A DNA stretch of 64,000 nucleotides from CALMAK01 sp964392265 (GCA_964392265.1 CAYMOS010000002.1:1-64000); one strand, 5' to 3'. Positions 50,765-59,485 are shown, counted from the first letter of the stretch. The notes: a model not told the origin generated them from the sequence alone. A program made the numbers and translations.

Positions 50765-51609
50765 TTGTTGGTCCAACTGCTAGTGGGAAGACTGCCTTGG
50801 CCATTGAGTTGGCGAAACAGTTTGATGGTGAAATCATTTGCGCCGATAGCCGTACGGTCTATAAAGGTATGGATATTGGCACGGCCAAGCCTAGTCGTGA
50901 GGAACAGGCGGAGGTTCTGCATTGGGGACTTGATCTTGTCGATCCCGACGAACGATTTACGGCAGCAGACTTCCAGCAGTATGCACAGCAAACAATTACT
51001 GATATACGATCGCGTGGACATGTACCATTTGTTGTCGGTGGTACGGGACTGTATGTTGACGGGCTGTTATTTGATTATGAGTTTGGTGAAGATTACGATC
51101 CCGAACGACGCCATCAATTAGAATTGTTGACGGTCGAGGAGCTGCAAGAGTATTGCCATAAGCACAACATACAGTTACCGCGAAATAATCAGAATCGTCG
51201 ACAACTTGTCCGTGCTATCGAACAAGAAAGCATAAACGAAAAGAGAAAAACCATACCCATCCAGAATACAGTAGTTGTTGGAATAGCAACAAATAGAGAG
51301 ATTTTGCGAACACGAATTGCCACCAGGATTGAACAAATGTTAGCTCATGGTGTTGTTGAAGAGGCAATAAAATTGGGCAAAAAATATGGCTGGAAAGCGC
51401 CAGCGATGACGAGTAATATTTATCCGTTGATAAAATTACACCTAGAAGATCAGCTGACTCAAGCAGAAATAGTAGACAAAAACACAACTTTTGACTGGCA
51501 GCTAGCCAAGCGTCAAATGACATGGTTTCGACGAAACCCGTATATTAACTGGGGTAGTCCTGAGCAAATTCATGATTACGTTACCGCTGTACTTGAACAA
51601 AAGGTGTGA
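50722..51609 (+). CDS. miaA: tRNA dimethylallyltransferase MiaA
   Basis: The 295-residue enzyme adds the isopentenyl group to A37 of tRNAs. P-loop GPTASGKT (residues 17-24), CADSRTVYKGMDIGTAKP, VGGTGLYVDGL and the C-terminal QMTWFRRNPYINW are diagnostic. GGAGAAC precedes the ATG at 50722, inside the ATL gene. No miaB is in the window. Confidence 0.95.
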   Translation: MATTRVRSEPPLVVIVGPTASGKTALAIELAKQFDGEIICADSRTVYKGMDIGTAKPSREEQAEVLHWGLDLVDPDERFTAADFQQYAQQTITDIRSRGHVPFVVGGTGLYVDGLLFDYEFGEDYDPERRHQLELLTVEELQEYCHKHNIQLPRNNQNRRQLVRAIEQESINEKRKTIPIQNTVVVGIATNREILRTRIATRIEQMLAHGVVEEAIKLGKKYGWKAPAMTSNIYPLIKLHLEDQLTQAEIVDKNTTFDWQLAKRQMTWFRRNPYINWGSPEQIHDYVTAVLEQKV

Positions 51610-51642
51610 TAGAATAGTACCAGAAAGGGAGACGAGAAATAC

Positions 51643-52239
51643 ATGATTGATGCACTATTTGGTTCAAAGACTCGCGTAAAGTTGCTTCATCTTTTCTTGA
51701 GTAATCCCGGTAAATCGTTTTACGTTCGAGAGATTACTCGTCTGATTGACGAGCAAATCAATTCTGTACGCCGTGAACTGGCTAATATGACGACGGTTGG
51801 TATCGTGACAAGTGACACCGCTGATAATAAGCTGTACTATGAGGTCAATCAGCGCTATGAGTACTATGTGCCGTTACGCGCTATTTTTGCTGATGAGAGG
51901 ATGCCTGCAGTCGATAAGGTAGCGACAGCCAAAAAGACATGGCATGATGATTTACGGGCGTTGCCTGGTGTGCGTATTGCCATACTCGCTGGGGTGCTAG
52001 TGAAGGGATCGACAAGTGCGGTTGACGTCTTAGTTGCTGGAACTGTCAATACCGCGCGGTTCAAGAAGGTCATTAAGGCTGCCGAGACGACTGAGGGGCG
52101 CGAATTGAATTATGTCATGCTCTCCTATGATGATTTTTACTATCGCCTGAGTGTACGTGATAAATTTATCTCTGAGATAATTGCTGGCAAATGTACTACA
52201 CTAGTAGATGACGAGAATATACTGAAAACGACCGAATAA
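51643..52239 (+). CDS. Winged-helix regulator with C-terminal nucleotidyltransferase-like domain
   Basis: 198 residues: an N-terminal winged helix (1-75: DALFGSKTRVKLLHLFLSNPG, YVREITRLI, SVRRELANMTTVGIV) of the ArsR/MarR-like kind, followed by a degenerate nucleotidyltransferase-fold domain (95-190). Such fusions are common CPR transcription regulators. GGGAG lies before the ATG. The ligand is unknown; the adjacent MBL-fold protein may be a target. Confidence 0.75.
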   Translation: MIDALFGSKTRVKLLHLFLSNPGKSFYVREITRLIDEQINSVRRELANMTTVGIVTSDTADNKLYYEVNQRYEYYVPLRAIFADERMPAVDKVATAKKTWHDDLRALPGVRIAILAGVLVKGSTSAVDVLVAGTVNTARFKKVIKAAETTEGRELNYVMLSYDDFYYRLSVRDKFISEIIAGKCTTLVDDENILKTTE

Positions 52240-52251
52240 GGAGAAAAAAAG

Positions 52252-52887
52252 ATGTTTGATATTGAATATAAGGGTGGCAATACAGTAGTCATTGCAACGA
52301 AGAAAGCAACGCTGGTAGTTGACCCTAACCAGGCTGTTGTTGGTCTAAAACCGCTGGTAGTTAAAGACGCGATTCAGTTGGCGACAGAGGAGAGACTGAC
52401 GGTACAGGATGGTGGCTATCGCTTGTTACTAGAAGGCCCCGGGGAATATGAGGTGTCGGACTTTTCAATTCGCGGCGTACCAGCCACCCGTCATATCGAT
52501 ACGGAGCATGATCCAAAAGTAACAACAATATATCGTGTTGAAGTTGAAGGGGTGAGTATTGCGATTCTAGGTAATATTGCGCCAAAGTTGTCAGAGAACC
52601 AGTTAGAAGAAATTGGTGTCGTTGATATGGTCATTTTGCCAGTCGGCGGGGCAGGCTATACGCTTGATGCCACGAGTGCTGCGAGTATTGTGCGCCAGAT
52701 TGACCCGAAGGTCGCTCTCCCTATTCATTATGCTGATACGGCATTGGTGTACGAAGTACCCCAAGATACCGTTGATACCTTTACGAAAGAGCTAGGCGCG
52801 CCCGTGGAGGAAACGGCTAAATATAAGATTAAAGGTATTTCGGCCATCCCTCAGACGTTAACGACTGTCATTGTGACGCGTTCATAG
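52252..52887 (+). CDS. Degenerate metallo-beta-lactamase-fold protein (UlaG-like)
   Basis: 211 residues with the MBL/UlaG-like pattern: FDIEYKGGNTVVIATKKATLVVDP, LLEGPGEYEVSDFSIRGVPA, VVDMVILPVGGAGYTLDATSAASIVRQIDPKVALPIHY. The metal-binding HxHxDH is missing and only the final His remains, so hydrolase activity is doubtful. AAGGAG precedes the ATG, 12 bp after the regulator. Confidence 0.78.
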   Translation: MFDIEYKGGNTVVIATKKATLVVDPNQAVVGLKPLVVKDAIQLATEERLTVQDGGYRLLLEGPGEYEVSDFSIRGVPATRHIDTEHDPKVTTIYRVEVEGVSIAILGNIAPKLSENQLEEIGVVDMVILPVGGAGYTLDATSAASIVRQIDPKVALPIHYADTALVYEVPQDTVDTFTKELGAPVEETAKYKIKGISAIPQTLTTVIVTRS

Positions 52888-52905
52888 TGGCAGAAAAGGT
52901 GGTGT

Positions 52906-52944
52906 ATAAGAAATATCCCCGGCAAGGCCGGGGATATTTCTTAT
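52906..52944. terminator. Bidirectional terminator between the MBL gene and rpmB
   Basis: A perfect 18-bp stem (ATAAGAAATATCCCCGGC and its complement) with a 3-nt loop; A and T runs suit both directions. Confidence 0.93.
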
Positions 52945-52954
52945 CTGAACAGGC

Positions 52955-53173
52955 TTACTGAGCGGCCTGAACGTCTTTCTTTCCAAGGATACCCTTTTTC
53001 TTGAGGGTGCGAATCGCACTGGTGCTCAAGATCATGGTAACTTTCTGACCATCAACTACAAAAGTCTTCTTTTGTAGGTTTGGCTTGAAAACGCGCTTGG
53101 TGCGTCGAAGAGAGAAGCTGACGTTGTTGCCGAATTGCTTGCCTTTTCCTGTTAGTTCACAGCGTGCTGCCAT
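52955..53173 (-). CDS. rpmB: 50S ribosomal protein L28
   Basis: 72 residues: ARCELTGKGKQFGNNVSFSLRRTKRVFKPNLQKKTF, then VTMILSTSAIRTLKKKG, matching bacterial L28. It lacks the zinc CxxC pairs. Divergent from the protease gene, with an AT-rich intergenic region. Confidence 0.95.
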   Translation of the reverse strand: MAARCELTGKGKQFGNNVSFSLRRTKRVFKPNLQKKTFVVDGQKVTMILSTSAIRTLKKKGILGKKDVQAAQ

Positions 53174-53259
53174 AATATTTCACCTTACTTTAATTATTAC
53201 AATCTGTACGAGTATAGCGTTCTTTGCCGTTTTCGTCAAGGTGGTATACACTAGAACGA

Positions 53260-53910
53260 ATGGATATAGGGTATATTGCGATTGTTATTGGCGTTATTTT
53301 GTTCTCGATGACGCTTCATGAGGCGATGCACGCGTTTGTCGGGTATTGGCTTGGTGATGATACGGCTAAACGACAGGGAAGATTGACACTAAACCCTATA
53401 AAACATATTGATCCTTTTTTAACGATCTTGCTGCCAGTCATGCTGGCGTTGATTCCGGGTGCGCCTATCTTTGGTGGTGCGCGGCCAGTACCGTTTAATC
53501 CTGATCGAGTAAGAGGTGGCGAGTGGGGTGCGGCGCTGATTGCAATTGCGGGACCACTAACAAATCTACTCATTGCGTTTGTTATCTTTGGTGTTGGTGT
53601 CGTCACTGGTATCATTAGTGCGGAAGGCGTGCAGGCAAACTTGGCGGGACAAATAGTCATCACAGGTATCTACGTCAATATAGGTTTCTTCGTCTTTAAC
53701 ATGTTGCCGATCCCCCCGCTTGATGGATCGCGTGTCATCTATGCCTTGGCACCAGAATTTGTACGCCGTGGAATGGAGGCAATCGAACGAATGGGGATCC
53801 TGGTAATCTTTGTTCTCGTCATGCTGGCAGGTTCGATCATAGGTCCGCTACTAAGCAGTGTTATCCTCGGTGTATGGGATGTCTTTACGGTGATTTTTCG
53901 GCTGTCATAA
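53260..53910 (+). CDS. Site-2 protease family zinc metalloprotease (M50)
   Basis: 216 residues with about six membrane helices. The zinc site HEAMH (about residue 21) and the second motif NMLPIPPLDGSRV (about 148-160) with the third ligand Asp define M50/rhomboid-unrelated S2P proteins of the YwhC type. It cleaves transmembrane segments, probably in signalling. TACACT (53247-53252) ends 7 nt before the ATG at 53260, a leaderless start. Confidence 0.9.
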   Translation: MDIGYIAIVIGVILFSMTLHEAMHAFVGYWLGDDTAKRQGRLTLNPIKHIDPFLTILLPVMLALIPGAPIFGGARPVPFNPDRVRGGEWGAALIAIAGPLTNLLIAFVIFGVGVVTGIISAEGVQANLAGQIVITGIYVNIGFFVFNMLPIPPLDGSRVIYALAPEFVRRGMEAIERMGILVIFVLVMLAGSIIGPLLSSVILGVWDVFTVIFRLS

Positions 53911-53947
53911 TAGTCTCCCGGCGCAGGTTTCGTGTTACAATAGAAGT

Positions 53948-54098
53948 GTCCCAGAGTAGCTTCGGGCGCATATGATTTTCCTAACATCATATTGATAGGG
54001 AGTTCAAATGATTCGCTACCGTGGTAGCGCTTTGAGAACACCCACCTTGCATTTGCAGGGGAATATCAAGCGTCTAACGGCGATCTCTGGGATTTTTT
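53948..54098 (+). ncRNA. Structured non-coding RNA, about 150 nt, unidentified
   Basis: TACAAT (53936-53941) is the -10. The transcript is closed end to end by TCCCAGAG (53949-53956)/CTCTGGGA (54085-54092) followed by TTTTTT. Inside are a perfect ATATGAT/ATCATAT hairpin (about 53970-53992), CGCTACC/GGTAGCG in a TTCAAA/TTTGAGAA arm (about 54003-54037), CCTTGC/GCAGGG, and a long-range TTGATA/TATCAA pair. The size and closed ends resemble a 6S RNA, but the multi-branch fold does not. It lies just upstream of tRNA-Pro. Confidence 0.65.
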
Positions 54099-54111
54099 GT
54101 GCAAAATATAT

Positions 54112-54187
54112 CGGGATGTGGCGCAGTTGGTAGCGCGCACCGCTGGGGGTGGTGAGGCCGCTGGTTCAAGTCCAGTCATCCCGACCA
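54112..54187 (+). tRNA. tRNA-Pro (GGG)
   Basis: A 76-nt cloverleaf with acceptor CGGGATG/CATCCCG, anticodon loop CTGGGGG (anticodon GGG), T-arm GCTGG-TTCAAGT-CCAGT and encoded CCA. It may be cotranscribed with the upstream structured RNA by read-through. Confidence 0.94.
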
Positions 54188-54221
54188 TAGAAATTATTTA
54201 ACTTTGCCATAGGAGCGGTGG

Positions 54222-55100
54222 GTGAAACAACGAATCTCAGTACGTGCAATTATCCGGCAAGACGGTAAGACGCTGCTTTTAAAGCGTGCCGATGGCCGCC
54301 AGTCGATTTTAGGGCAGTATGAGTTGCCAGGCGGCAAGGTTGCCTATGAAGAGCAGCCCGAGGATGCCTTGCGGCGTTCTCTTCATGATGATGCTGGAAT
54401 CCACATGCAGACGGCACAGCTGTACGATGCCGTTACGTATATAGATCGTGATGATAGGGATATTCAATATCTGGTTATTGTCTATTTGGTAAGTTTAGCG
54501 CCCGGGCATCATACTATTATGCTTGGTGAGCATTATAGTAAATATGAATGGAAAACGTTTAAAAATATACAACAGGATGAAGTAACTGATCTGACTTCAT
54601 TACTGTTGGGAATAATACAACAACAGACTATAACAGATGAATCTGTGGAATCAGATAAGAATATTGTAGATAAAAATACATCAAATGGTATGACGATTGT
54701 CTATTCCGATGGGGGGTCACGAGGTAACCCAGGACCCTCTGCGGCGGGGTTTGTGATCGTTAATAACCAACAGGAGCTGGTAGAACAAGGGGGCGAATAC
54801 CTCGGCATTACCACGAATAGCGTTGCAGAATATCATGGCGTACGCCTCGGGCTTGAGCGGGCACTTGAACTAGGATTGAAGCGAATTGATTTTCGCGTTG
54901 ACAGTATGTTGGTAGTAAACCAGATGAATGGGGTGTATACGATAAAAAATCGTGAACTATGGCCTATTCATGAACGTATTCGTCAACTAGTTCGACAGTT
55001 CGAGGTGGTGAAGTTCTCACACGTCAAAAGAGAGTTTAACCAGCTAGCTGATGGCATGGTGAACAAGACACTTGATGCGCGTGCGAAGCAAAACGAGTAG
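54222..55100 (+). CDS. Nudix-RNase HI fusion protein
   Basis: 292 residues. The N-terminal Nudix domain (1-135) has the box GGKVAYEEQPEDALRRSLHDDAG, where the catalytic REUxEE reads RSLHDD, so activity may be weakened. A polar linker (about 138-160) joins an RNase HI domain (163-290) with the catalytic Asp-Glu-Asp-Asp set: YSDGGSRGNPGP, NSVAEYHGV, FRVDSMLVV and QLADGMVN. It would remove RNA-DNA hybrids. The start is a GTG with AGGAG 6 nt upstream. Confidence 0.88.
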   Translation: MKQRISVRAIIRQDGKTLLLKRADGRQSILGQYELPGGKVAYEEQPEDALRRSLHDDAGIHMQTAQLYDAVTYIDRDDRDIQYLVIVYLVSLAPGHHTIMLGEHYSKYEWKTFKNIQQDEVTDLTSLLLGIIQQQTITDESVESDKNIVDKNTSNGMTIVYSDGGSRGNPGPSAAGFVIVNNQQELVEQGGEYLGITTNSVAEYHGVRLGLERALELGLKRIDFRVDSMLVVNQMNGVYTIKNRELWPIHERIRQLVRQFEVVKFSHVKREFNQLADGMVNKTLDARAKQNE

Positions 55101-55114
55101 TGTATACTGGTTAG

Positions 55115-55490
55115 TAGGCAGTTTATTAGACGATCGCTTGTAGTATATACAAGAGGAAAGTCCGGGCAGCATAGGATATGACAGTTGCTAACGGCAACCG
55201 GGGGTAACCCTAGGGAAAGTGCCACAGAAACAATACCGCCTCGACAAAAACCAGTACTATAAGGTCCTTCAGGGCTCGATAGTCACTGAGAGGTAAGGGT
55301 GAAATGAGTAGTGTAAGAGACTACAGCGACGCATGGTGACATGCGGAGGAGGTAAACCCTGTCAGCTGCAAGGAGGTCTGCATAAAGAGTGATCCGCTTG
55401 CAGGCCGATACCCGCTCGATTTTTTCGGCAACGGAGAAACTAGATAGATGATCGTCCACGACAGAACCCGGCTTATCGATAGGCTGCCAA
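55115..55490 (+). ncRNA. rnpB: RNase P RNA
   Basis: Conserved class A elements in order: GAGGAAAGTCCGGGC (CR-I, about 55152), ACAGAAACAATACCGCC, GGTAAGGGTGAAA, GGAGGTAAACCC, and CAGAACCCGGCTTAT (CR-V). Ends pair as GGCAG/CTGCC. TATACT at 55103-55108 is the -10. It processes tRNA 5' ends. The RNase P protein gene is not in the window. Confidence 0.95.
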
Positions 55491-55520
55491 TTAAAAAATC
55501 CCCGTACGGGGATTTTTTAA
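55491..55520 (+). terminator. Terminator of rnpB
   Basis: A perfect 13-bp stem TTAAAAAATCCCC/GGGGATTTTTTAA with loop GTAC; also usable for rplT from the other side. Confidence 0.92.
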
Positions 55521-55537
55521 TTAAGAAGTAAAATTTC

Positions 55538-55879
55538 TTACTTTGCTGCTTTTACGACTGCGGCAAATGCTTTTGGCTCGTTGACGGCTAATTCAGCCAA
55601 AACCTTACGGTCAAGCTCAACGTTCGCTGCCTTTAGGCCGGCGATCAGTTTGCCGTAGGTTGTGCCTTCAAGGCGAGCGGCGGCGTTAATGCGGGTAATC
55701 CAGAGCGCGCGCAGATCACGGCGACGGTTACGGCGGTCACGGTAGCTGTACTGCAACGCACGAATCACGGCTTGCTTGGCAAGACGGTAACTGCGGGTGC
55801 GGTTATGTTGCATACCCTTGGCTAATTTTAGAATCTTTTTGTGCTTTGCACGTGCGGCAACACCTCGTTTTACTCGCAT
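55538..55879 (-). CDS. rplT: 50S ribosomal protein L20
   Basis: 113 residues: MRVKRGVAARAKHKKILKLAKG, RSYRLAKQAVIRALQYSYRDRRNRRRDLRALWITRINAAAR are L20 signatures. Last gene of the infC-rpmI-rplT operon, 4 bp after rpmI. Confidence 0.97.
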   Translation of the reverse strand: MRVKRGVAARAKHKKILKLAKGMQHNRTRSYRLAKQAVIRALQYSYRDRRNRRRDLRALWITRINAAARLEGTTYGKLIAGLKAANVELDRKVLAELAVNEPKAFAAVVKAAK

Positions 55880-55883
55880 GTCG

Positions 55884-56078
55884 TTATACTCCTAGGGCTC
55901 GTTTAATGTTCTTTTCCATACCACCCTTTACAACAGCAGTTGTATTGATGGCTCGCTTGCGGCTCTTACTTTTCTTTGCAAGCATGTGGCCTTTGAACGC
56001 ACGGCGGCGGGTAATCTTACCAGTACTGGTAAGCTTGACGCGCTTGGCGGTTCCTTTGTGGGTCTTTAGCTTTGGCAT
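55884..56078 (-). CDS. rpmI: 50S ribosomal protein L35
   Basis: 64 residues: PKLKTHKGTAKRVKLTSTGKI and RRRAFKGHMLAKKSKSRKR match L35. Its start overlaps the infC stop by one base (TAATG), so translation is coupled to IF3. Confidence 0.96.
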   Translation of the reverse strand: MPKLKTHKGTAKRVKLTSTGKITRRRAFKGHMLAKKSKSRKRAINTTAVVKGGMEKNIKRALGV

Positions 56079-56590
56079 TACTTCTTACTCCTTACTACTA
56101 TACTCAGATTGCGACCAGCCATCTGAGGCTTTTGCTCGAGAATTGCATCTTCATCTAACAGGGCAACGATTCTATCGATCAATTCGTATCCCAATTCTTT
56201 GTGGGCCATCTCGCGACCACGATAGAATATTTGGATACGGACCTTATGTCCTGCTTCAAGGAAAGAGCGAATCTTACGCAGCTTGATGTCAAGATCACCG
56301 CTGCCAATCTTCAGTCCAAAGCGCATCTGCTTCAGTTCAGCTTGCTTGCTGTTCTTGCGATTCTTCTGTTGCTCTTTCATCTTTTGATACTGGTATTTAC
56401 CCCAGTCGACGATTTTTGCAACAGGAGGATCGGCATTTGGCGAGATTTCGACCAGGTCAACCCCGGCTTCCTCGGCAAGCTTTAATGCTTCAGCTCGTGA
56501 AACGATTCCCAATTGTTCTCCGTTTTGACCAATGACACGTAATTCGCGAGCGCGGATTGATTCATTGATACGAACTGAATTGTTACTGAT
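56078..56590 (-). CDS. infC: Translation initiation factor IF-3, probable AUC start
   Basis: About 170 residues: INESIRARELRVIGQNGEQLGI, VDLVEISPNADPPVAKIVDWGKYQYQ and RMGL-like RFGLKIGSGDLDIK are IF-3 signatures. No ATG fits the N-terminus. A GTG at 56596 is only 1 nt after AAGGAG (56103-56098 in the minus direction, i.e. 56603-56598), too close. An in-frame ATC at 56590 is 7 nt away, ideal spacing. IF-3 genes often use AUU or AUC so that IF-3 can repress itself. Confidence 0.9.
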   Translation of the reverse strand: MSNNSVRINESIRARELRVIGQNGEQLGIVSRAEALKLAEEAGVDLVEISPNADPPVAKIVDWGKYQYQKMKEQQKNRKNSKQAELKQMRFGLKIGSGDLDIKLRKIRSFLEAGHKVRIQIFYRGREMAHKELGYELIDRIVALLDEDAILEQKPQMAGRNLSIVVRSKK

Positions 56591-56680
56591 TGTCACTCTC
56601 CTTGGTTACTTATGAGTTTGCTTTCTCGGGCGTTACTCATCGACTATTCTATCAAAATACCCCCCATAATACAAGAGGTA

Positions 56681-58192
56681 TCAGTTCTGCCGATACTGCA
56701 GCGCCTCAGCGACATGAACAGCTTTGACATGATCCTGATCTTCGAGGTCTGCAATGGTTCGGGCGACGCGTAAAATTCGGAAATATGCTCGGGTGCTTAG
56801 CTGCATTTTTTCGGTCGCGGCGGCCAAGAGCTGTTTGGTGGCTTGGTCGAGGGTGATGAGTGATCGGATATCACGACTTGTAAGAGTATCGTTGTATTTA
56901 TTACTATCTCCGTATCTGTTGTGTTGACGTGCAAGCGCAGTAGCGATAGATTTTTGAGCCGCAATATGTTGTGAATTTGTCGAAGGGGTGTGTTCAAGAA
57001 GAGTGTCATGGGCAACACGAGGGACGGTCACGACAATATCTATGCGATCGAGCAGAGGGCCAGAAAGCCGTTTTTGATAGCCATTAATTTGGATGACCGA
57101 GCACGTACACTCGCGGGCGGCGTCTCCGTAGTACCCGCAGGGACAGGGATTCATGGTTGCGACAAGCGTGAAATCTGCAGGGTAGAGGACTTTGCTTTGG
57201 GCGCGGGATATGGCGACCTGGCGATCTTCGAGTGGCTGGCGTAAGGCCTCAAGGGTGGAGCGGGGGTATTCCGGTAGCTCGTCGAGGAAGAGGACGCCTC
57301 GATGGGCCAGACTGATCTCGCCTGGCTGGGGGTGACTGCCGCCGCCGATGATTGCAGTGCGACTAGAGGTGTGGTGTGGCGTCCTGAAGGGTCGATGTGT
57401 CACGATAGCGTCGATTGCCTCACCTCCGAGACTTAGCATTTTAGTGATCTCTAGCTGTTCATCTGGCGAAGGGAGGGGTAGAAGGTTGAGGAGGGTTTGG
57501 GCTAGCATGGTCTTTCCGGTGCCAGGAGAACCCTTGAGGAGAAGGTTGTGTCGACCGGCTGCAGCGATAATAAGAGCTCGTTTTGCTTGAGCTTGTCCTA
57601 CGATATCATCAAGTCGGGTCGAGGTTTGTTCGAGGGGTGGGGAAGAAATATCGTGGGATAGAGTGGCGGTCAACCGAGCCTCTCCCTTGAGATGGAGGAA
57701 TAGTTCCTTGAGAGATTGGATACCAATAACTTCAATACCGGCAACAAGACTTGCCTGAGCGGCGTTATGTGCAGGGATATAAAGTGTTTTGAGGTTGGCT
57801 TTTTGTGCAATCTCAGCGATAGAAATAGCGCCTTTGATTGGTCGTACGGATCCATCTAGGGCTAGTTCGCCGGCAAATAGGCTACCCTCAACATCTTTTT
57901 GTAGTAACTGGCCGCTGGCGATCAGAACGGCTAATGCGATAGGGAGGTCGTAATGGGTACCTTCTTTAGGAAGTTCCGCTGGTGCAAGATTGATCGTCAG
58001 GCGCTTGGCAGGGTACTCAAAGAGGGAGTTAGTCAGGGCACTTTTGACACGTTCTTTCGCCTCATCGATTGATTTATTGGCGAGTCCAACGATTTGAATA
58101 GATGGAAGGCCTCTGGTGGCGTCGCCCTCAACTTCAATGACTTTTCCGTCAAAGCCTATGGGAGCTGCCGAATACACCTTTGCCACCGTCAT
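56681..58192 (-). CDS. comM: Mg-chelatase-like AAA+ competence helicase ComM/YifB
   Basis: 503 residues: an N-terminal Lon-protease-like domain (1-170, with GLPSIQIVGLANKSIDEAKERVKSAL), AAA+ core with Walker A GSPGTGKTM (about 221), Walker B VLFLDELPEY, and a C-terminal Mg_chelatase domain with a CxCGYYGD...CTC zinc motif. ComM drives branch migration during natural transformation, fitting the pilus locus in this window. The ATG at 58192 gives the usual MTVAKVYSAAPIG start. Confidence 0.94.
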   Translation of the reverse strand: MTVAKVYSAAPIGFDGKVIEVEGDATRGLPSIQIVGLANKSIDEAKERVKSALTNSLFEYPAKRLTINLAPAELPKEGTHYDLPIALAVLIASGQLLQKDVEGSLFAGELALDGSVRPIKGAISIAEIAQKANLKTLYIPAHNAAQASLVAGIEVIGIQSLKELFLHLKGEARLTATLSHDISSPPLEQTSTRLDDIVGQAQAKRALIIAAAGRHNLLLKGSPGTGKTMLAQTLLNLLPLPSPDEQLEITKMLSLGGEAIDAIVTHRPFRTPHHTSSRTAIIGGGSHPQPGEISLAHRGVLFLDELPEYPRSTLEALRQPLEDRQVAISRAQSKVLYPADFTLVATMNPCPCGYYGDAARECTCSVIQINGYQKRLSGPLLDRIDIVVTVPRVAHDTLLEHTPSTNSQHIAAQKSIATALARQHNRYGDSNKYNDTLTSRDIRSLITLDQATKQLLAAATEKMQLSTRAYFRILRVARTIADLEDQDHVKAVHVAEALQYRQN

Positions 58193-58252
58193 GTGACTAC
58201 AGTTAAGCATAACTGGAAAAGAAGGGCAAGAGGTGGTAAAATAAGCATATCT

Positions 58253-58659
58253 GGGGCTGATACAGCTTTCGACAGAAGGATATTAACAGATTATTTTGCA
58301 AGCCGACCATACACGTACGTATATTTTTAATTGCAACTAAATTTGCATCAGTGAAGGCTTTTGCTAAGGATCTCGTAGCTTCTGTTACGGCTCCAAAGCT
58401 TGCCTTTGCGCCAATCGCAGCCTAATCGCGCGATCATTCATTGCCCGCAGGTGACATAGCGGTAATGGGTGTTATATTTATGTCACTTACTGTGCCTATG
58501 CGCAGTGGCGTAGGTGTGGGACATTTTTCCACGCAACGAATCAGATATTTTTGTTAATCTTCCAGTCTGACAAGTTGTAAACAGTCAAGATTAACTAAGC
58601 TTGTAGACGAATAATCAGTTACCTTTTGGACCGGGGGGCAGTACCCCGCAGCTCCACCA
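58253..58659 (+). ncRNA. ssrA: Transfer-messenger RNA
   Basis: The 5' GGGGCTGATACAGCTTTCGACA and 3' GCAGCTCCACCA pair as a tRNA-like acceptor of 407 nt with encoded CCA. The tag frame probably starts at GCA 58333 and ends at TAA 58423-58425, giving 30 residues, ATKFASVKAF... to ...FAPIAA. This is long for a tmRNA tag; a second GCA four codons later is an alternative. TAAAAT at 58237-58242 is the -10. It rescues stalled ribosomes. Confidence 0.95.
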
Positions 58660-58670
58660 GGTTGTATTTA

Positions 58671-58700
58671 AAATACCCTCATAATGAGGGTATTTTTTTT
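58671..58700 (+). terminator. Terminator of tmRNA
   Basis: The stem AAATACCCTC/GAGGGTATTT is followed by a run of Ts. Confidence 0.92.
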
Positions 58701-59056
58701 GCGTCCTAAAAAAGAAACAACCGCCTGCGAGGAACGGTCGTTTCAATGTGGAGTTTTTGGAATACTTTTTATTTTTGGCTCCTGTATAATTTTTTTACTC
58801 AGGAACTACCCCTATAATATGTCAGCATCCTGCTTACGTCAATACTATTTTTGGGGATTTTTTAGGTAAAAAATACCACGGTATAGCGCTAATATAATGG
58901 TAGGGTAAGACGATGCGTAGGCAACACTACCTGTAGCGTTGTTAGGCAATGTTGTGATGAGGATGCATACGAAACGTACATATATATAGTATATCTATGA
59001 CACAGGGCAGGGCGCCATATTTGGATGGCGAGCAATCCTCAGTAGACAAGGCATGG
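58701..59056. other. AT-rich intergenic region
   Basis: No gene is supported; open frames here lack start signals. It contains a 10-bp inverted repeat GAAACAACCG/CGGTCGTTTC (58714-58744, one mismatch) and three TATAAT-like boxes near 58785, 58813 and 58891. A small RNA is possible but no terminator is clear. Confidence 0.4.
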
Positions 59057-59068
59057 TATAGTGGCCAT

Positions 59069-59485
59069 ATGAAAATACTGTTTATTTGTCGGGCTAATGT
59101 CGGTCGTAGTCAAGCAGCCATGGAACTCTACCGTCTGCGTGGCGGACGGGCTGATTCGGCTGGGACAAAAGTTGATATGCCTGGTCAGTCGCTTCGCGAT
59201 CGTCCAGGTGCGACAACCATCGTCAATGTGATGCGGGATGATTATGGTATTGATATGTCGCGTAATGTGCGTACACAGCTAACGCTAGATTTGGCTGCAA
59301 ACTATGACAAGTTGATTGTTATGGCAGAACGCGAAACGATTCCAGAATGGTTGTTGGTGATGCCGACTGTCGAATTCTGGCATGTCGACGATCCCAAGCA
59401 GCAAGACGAAGCAACAACGCGCAGGATTGTCCGGGAGATCGAACAATACGTTGCTGTGTTACCGTATGAAAAGCCAGCAGAATAG
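59069..59485 (+). CDS. Low-molecular-weight phosphatase/arsenate-reductase-like protein
   Basis: 138 residues starting KILFICRANVGRSQAAMEL: the C(x)2NxGRS P-loop at residues 7-14 with catalytic Cys. A later Asp in HVDDPKQQDE corresponds to the general-acid DP motif of LMW protein-tyrosine phosphatases. Whether it acts on phosphotyrosine or arsenate is unclear. TATAGT (59057-59062) ends 6 nt before the ATG, a leaderless start. Confidence 0.85.
   Translation: MKILFICRANVGRSQAAMELYRLRGGRADSAGTKVDMPGQSLRDRPGATTIVNVMRDDYGIDMSRNVRTQLTLDLAANYDKLIVMAERETIPEWLLVMPTVEFWHVDDPKQQDEATTRRIVREIEQYVAVLPYEKPAE

Noticed and set aside
58684..58869. 61-codon frame starting in the tmRNA terminator
   Set aside because: Its start lies inside the terminator hairpin and it is only an AT-rich open stretch.
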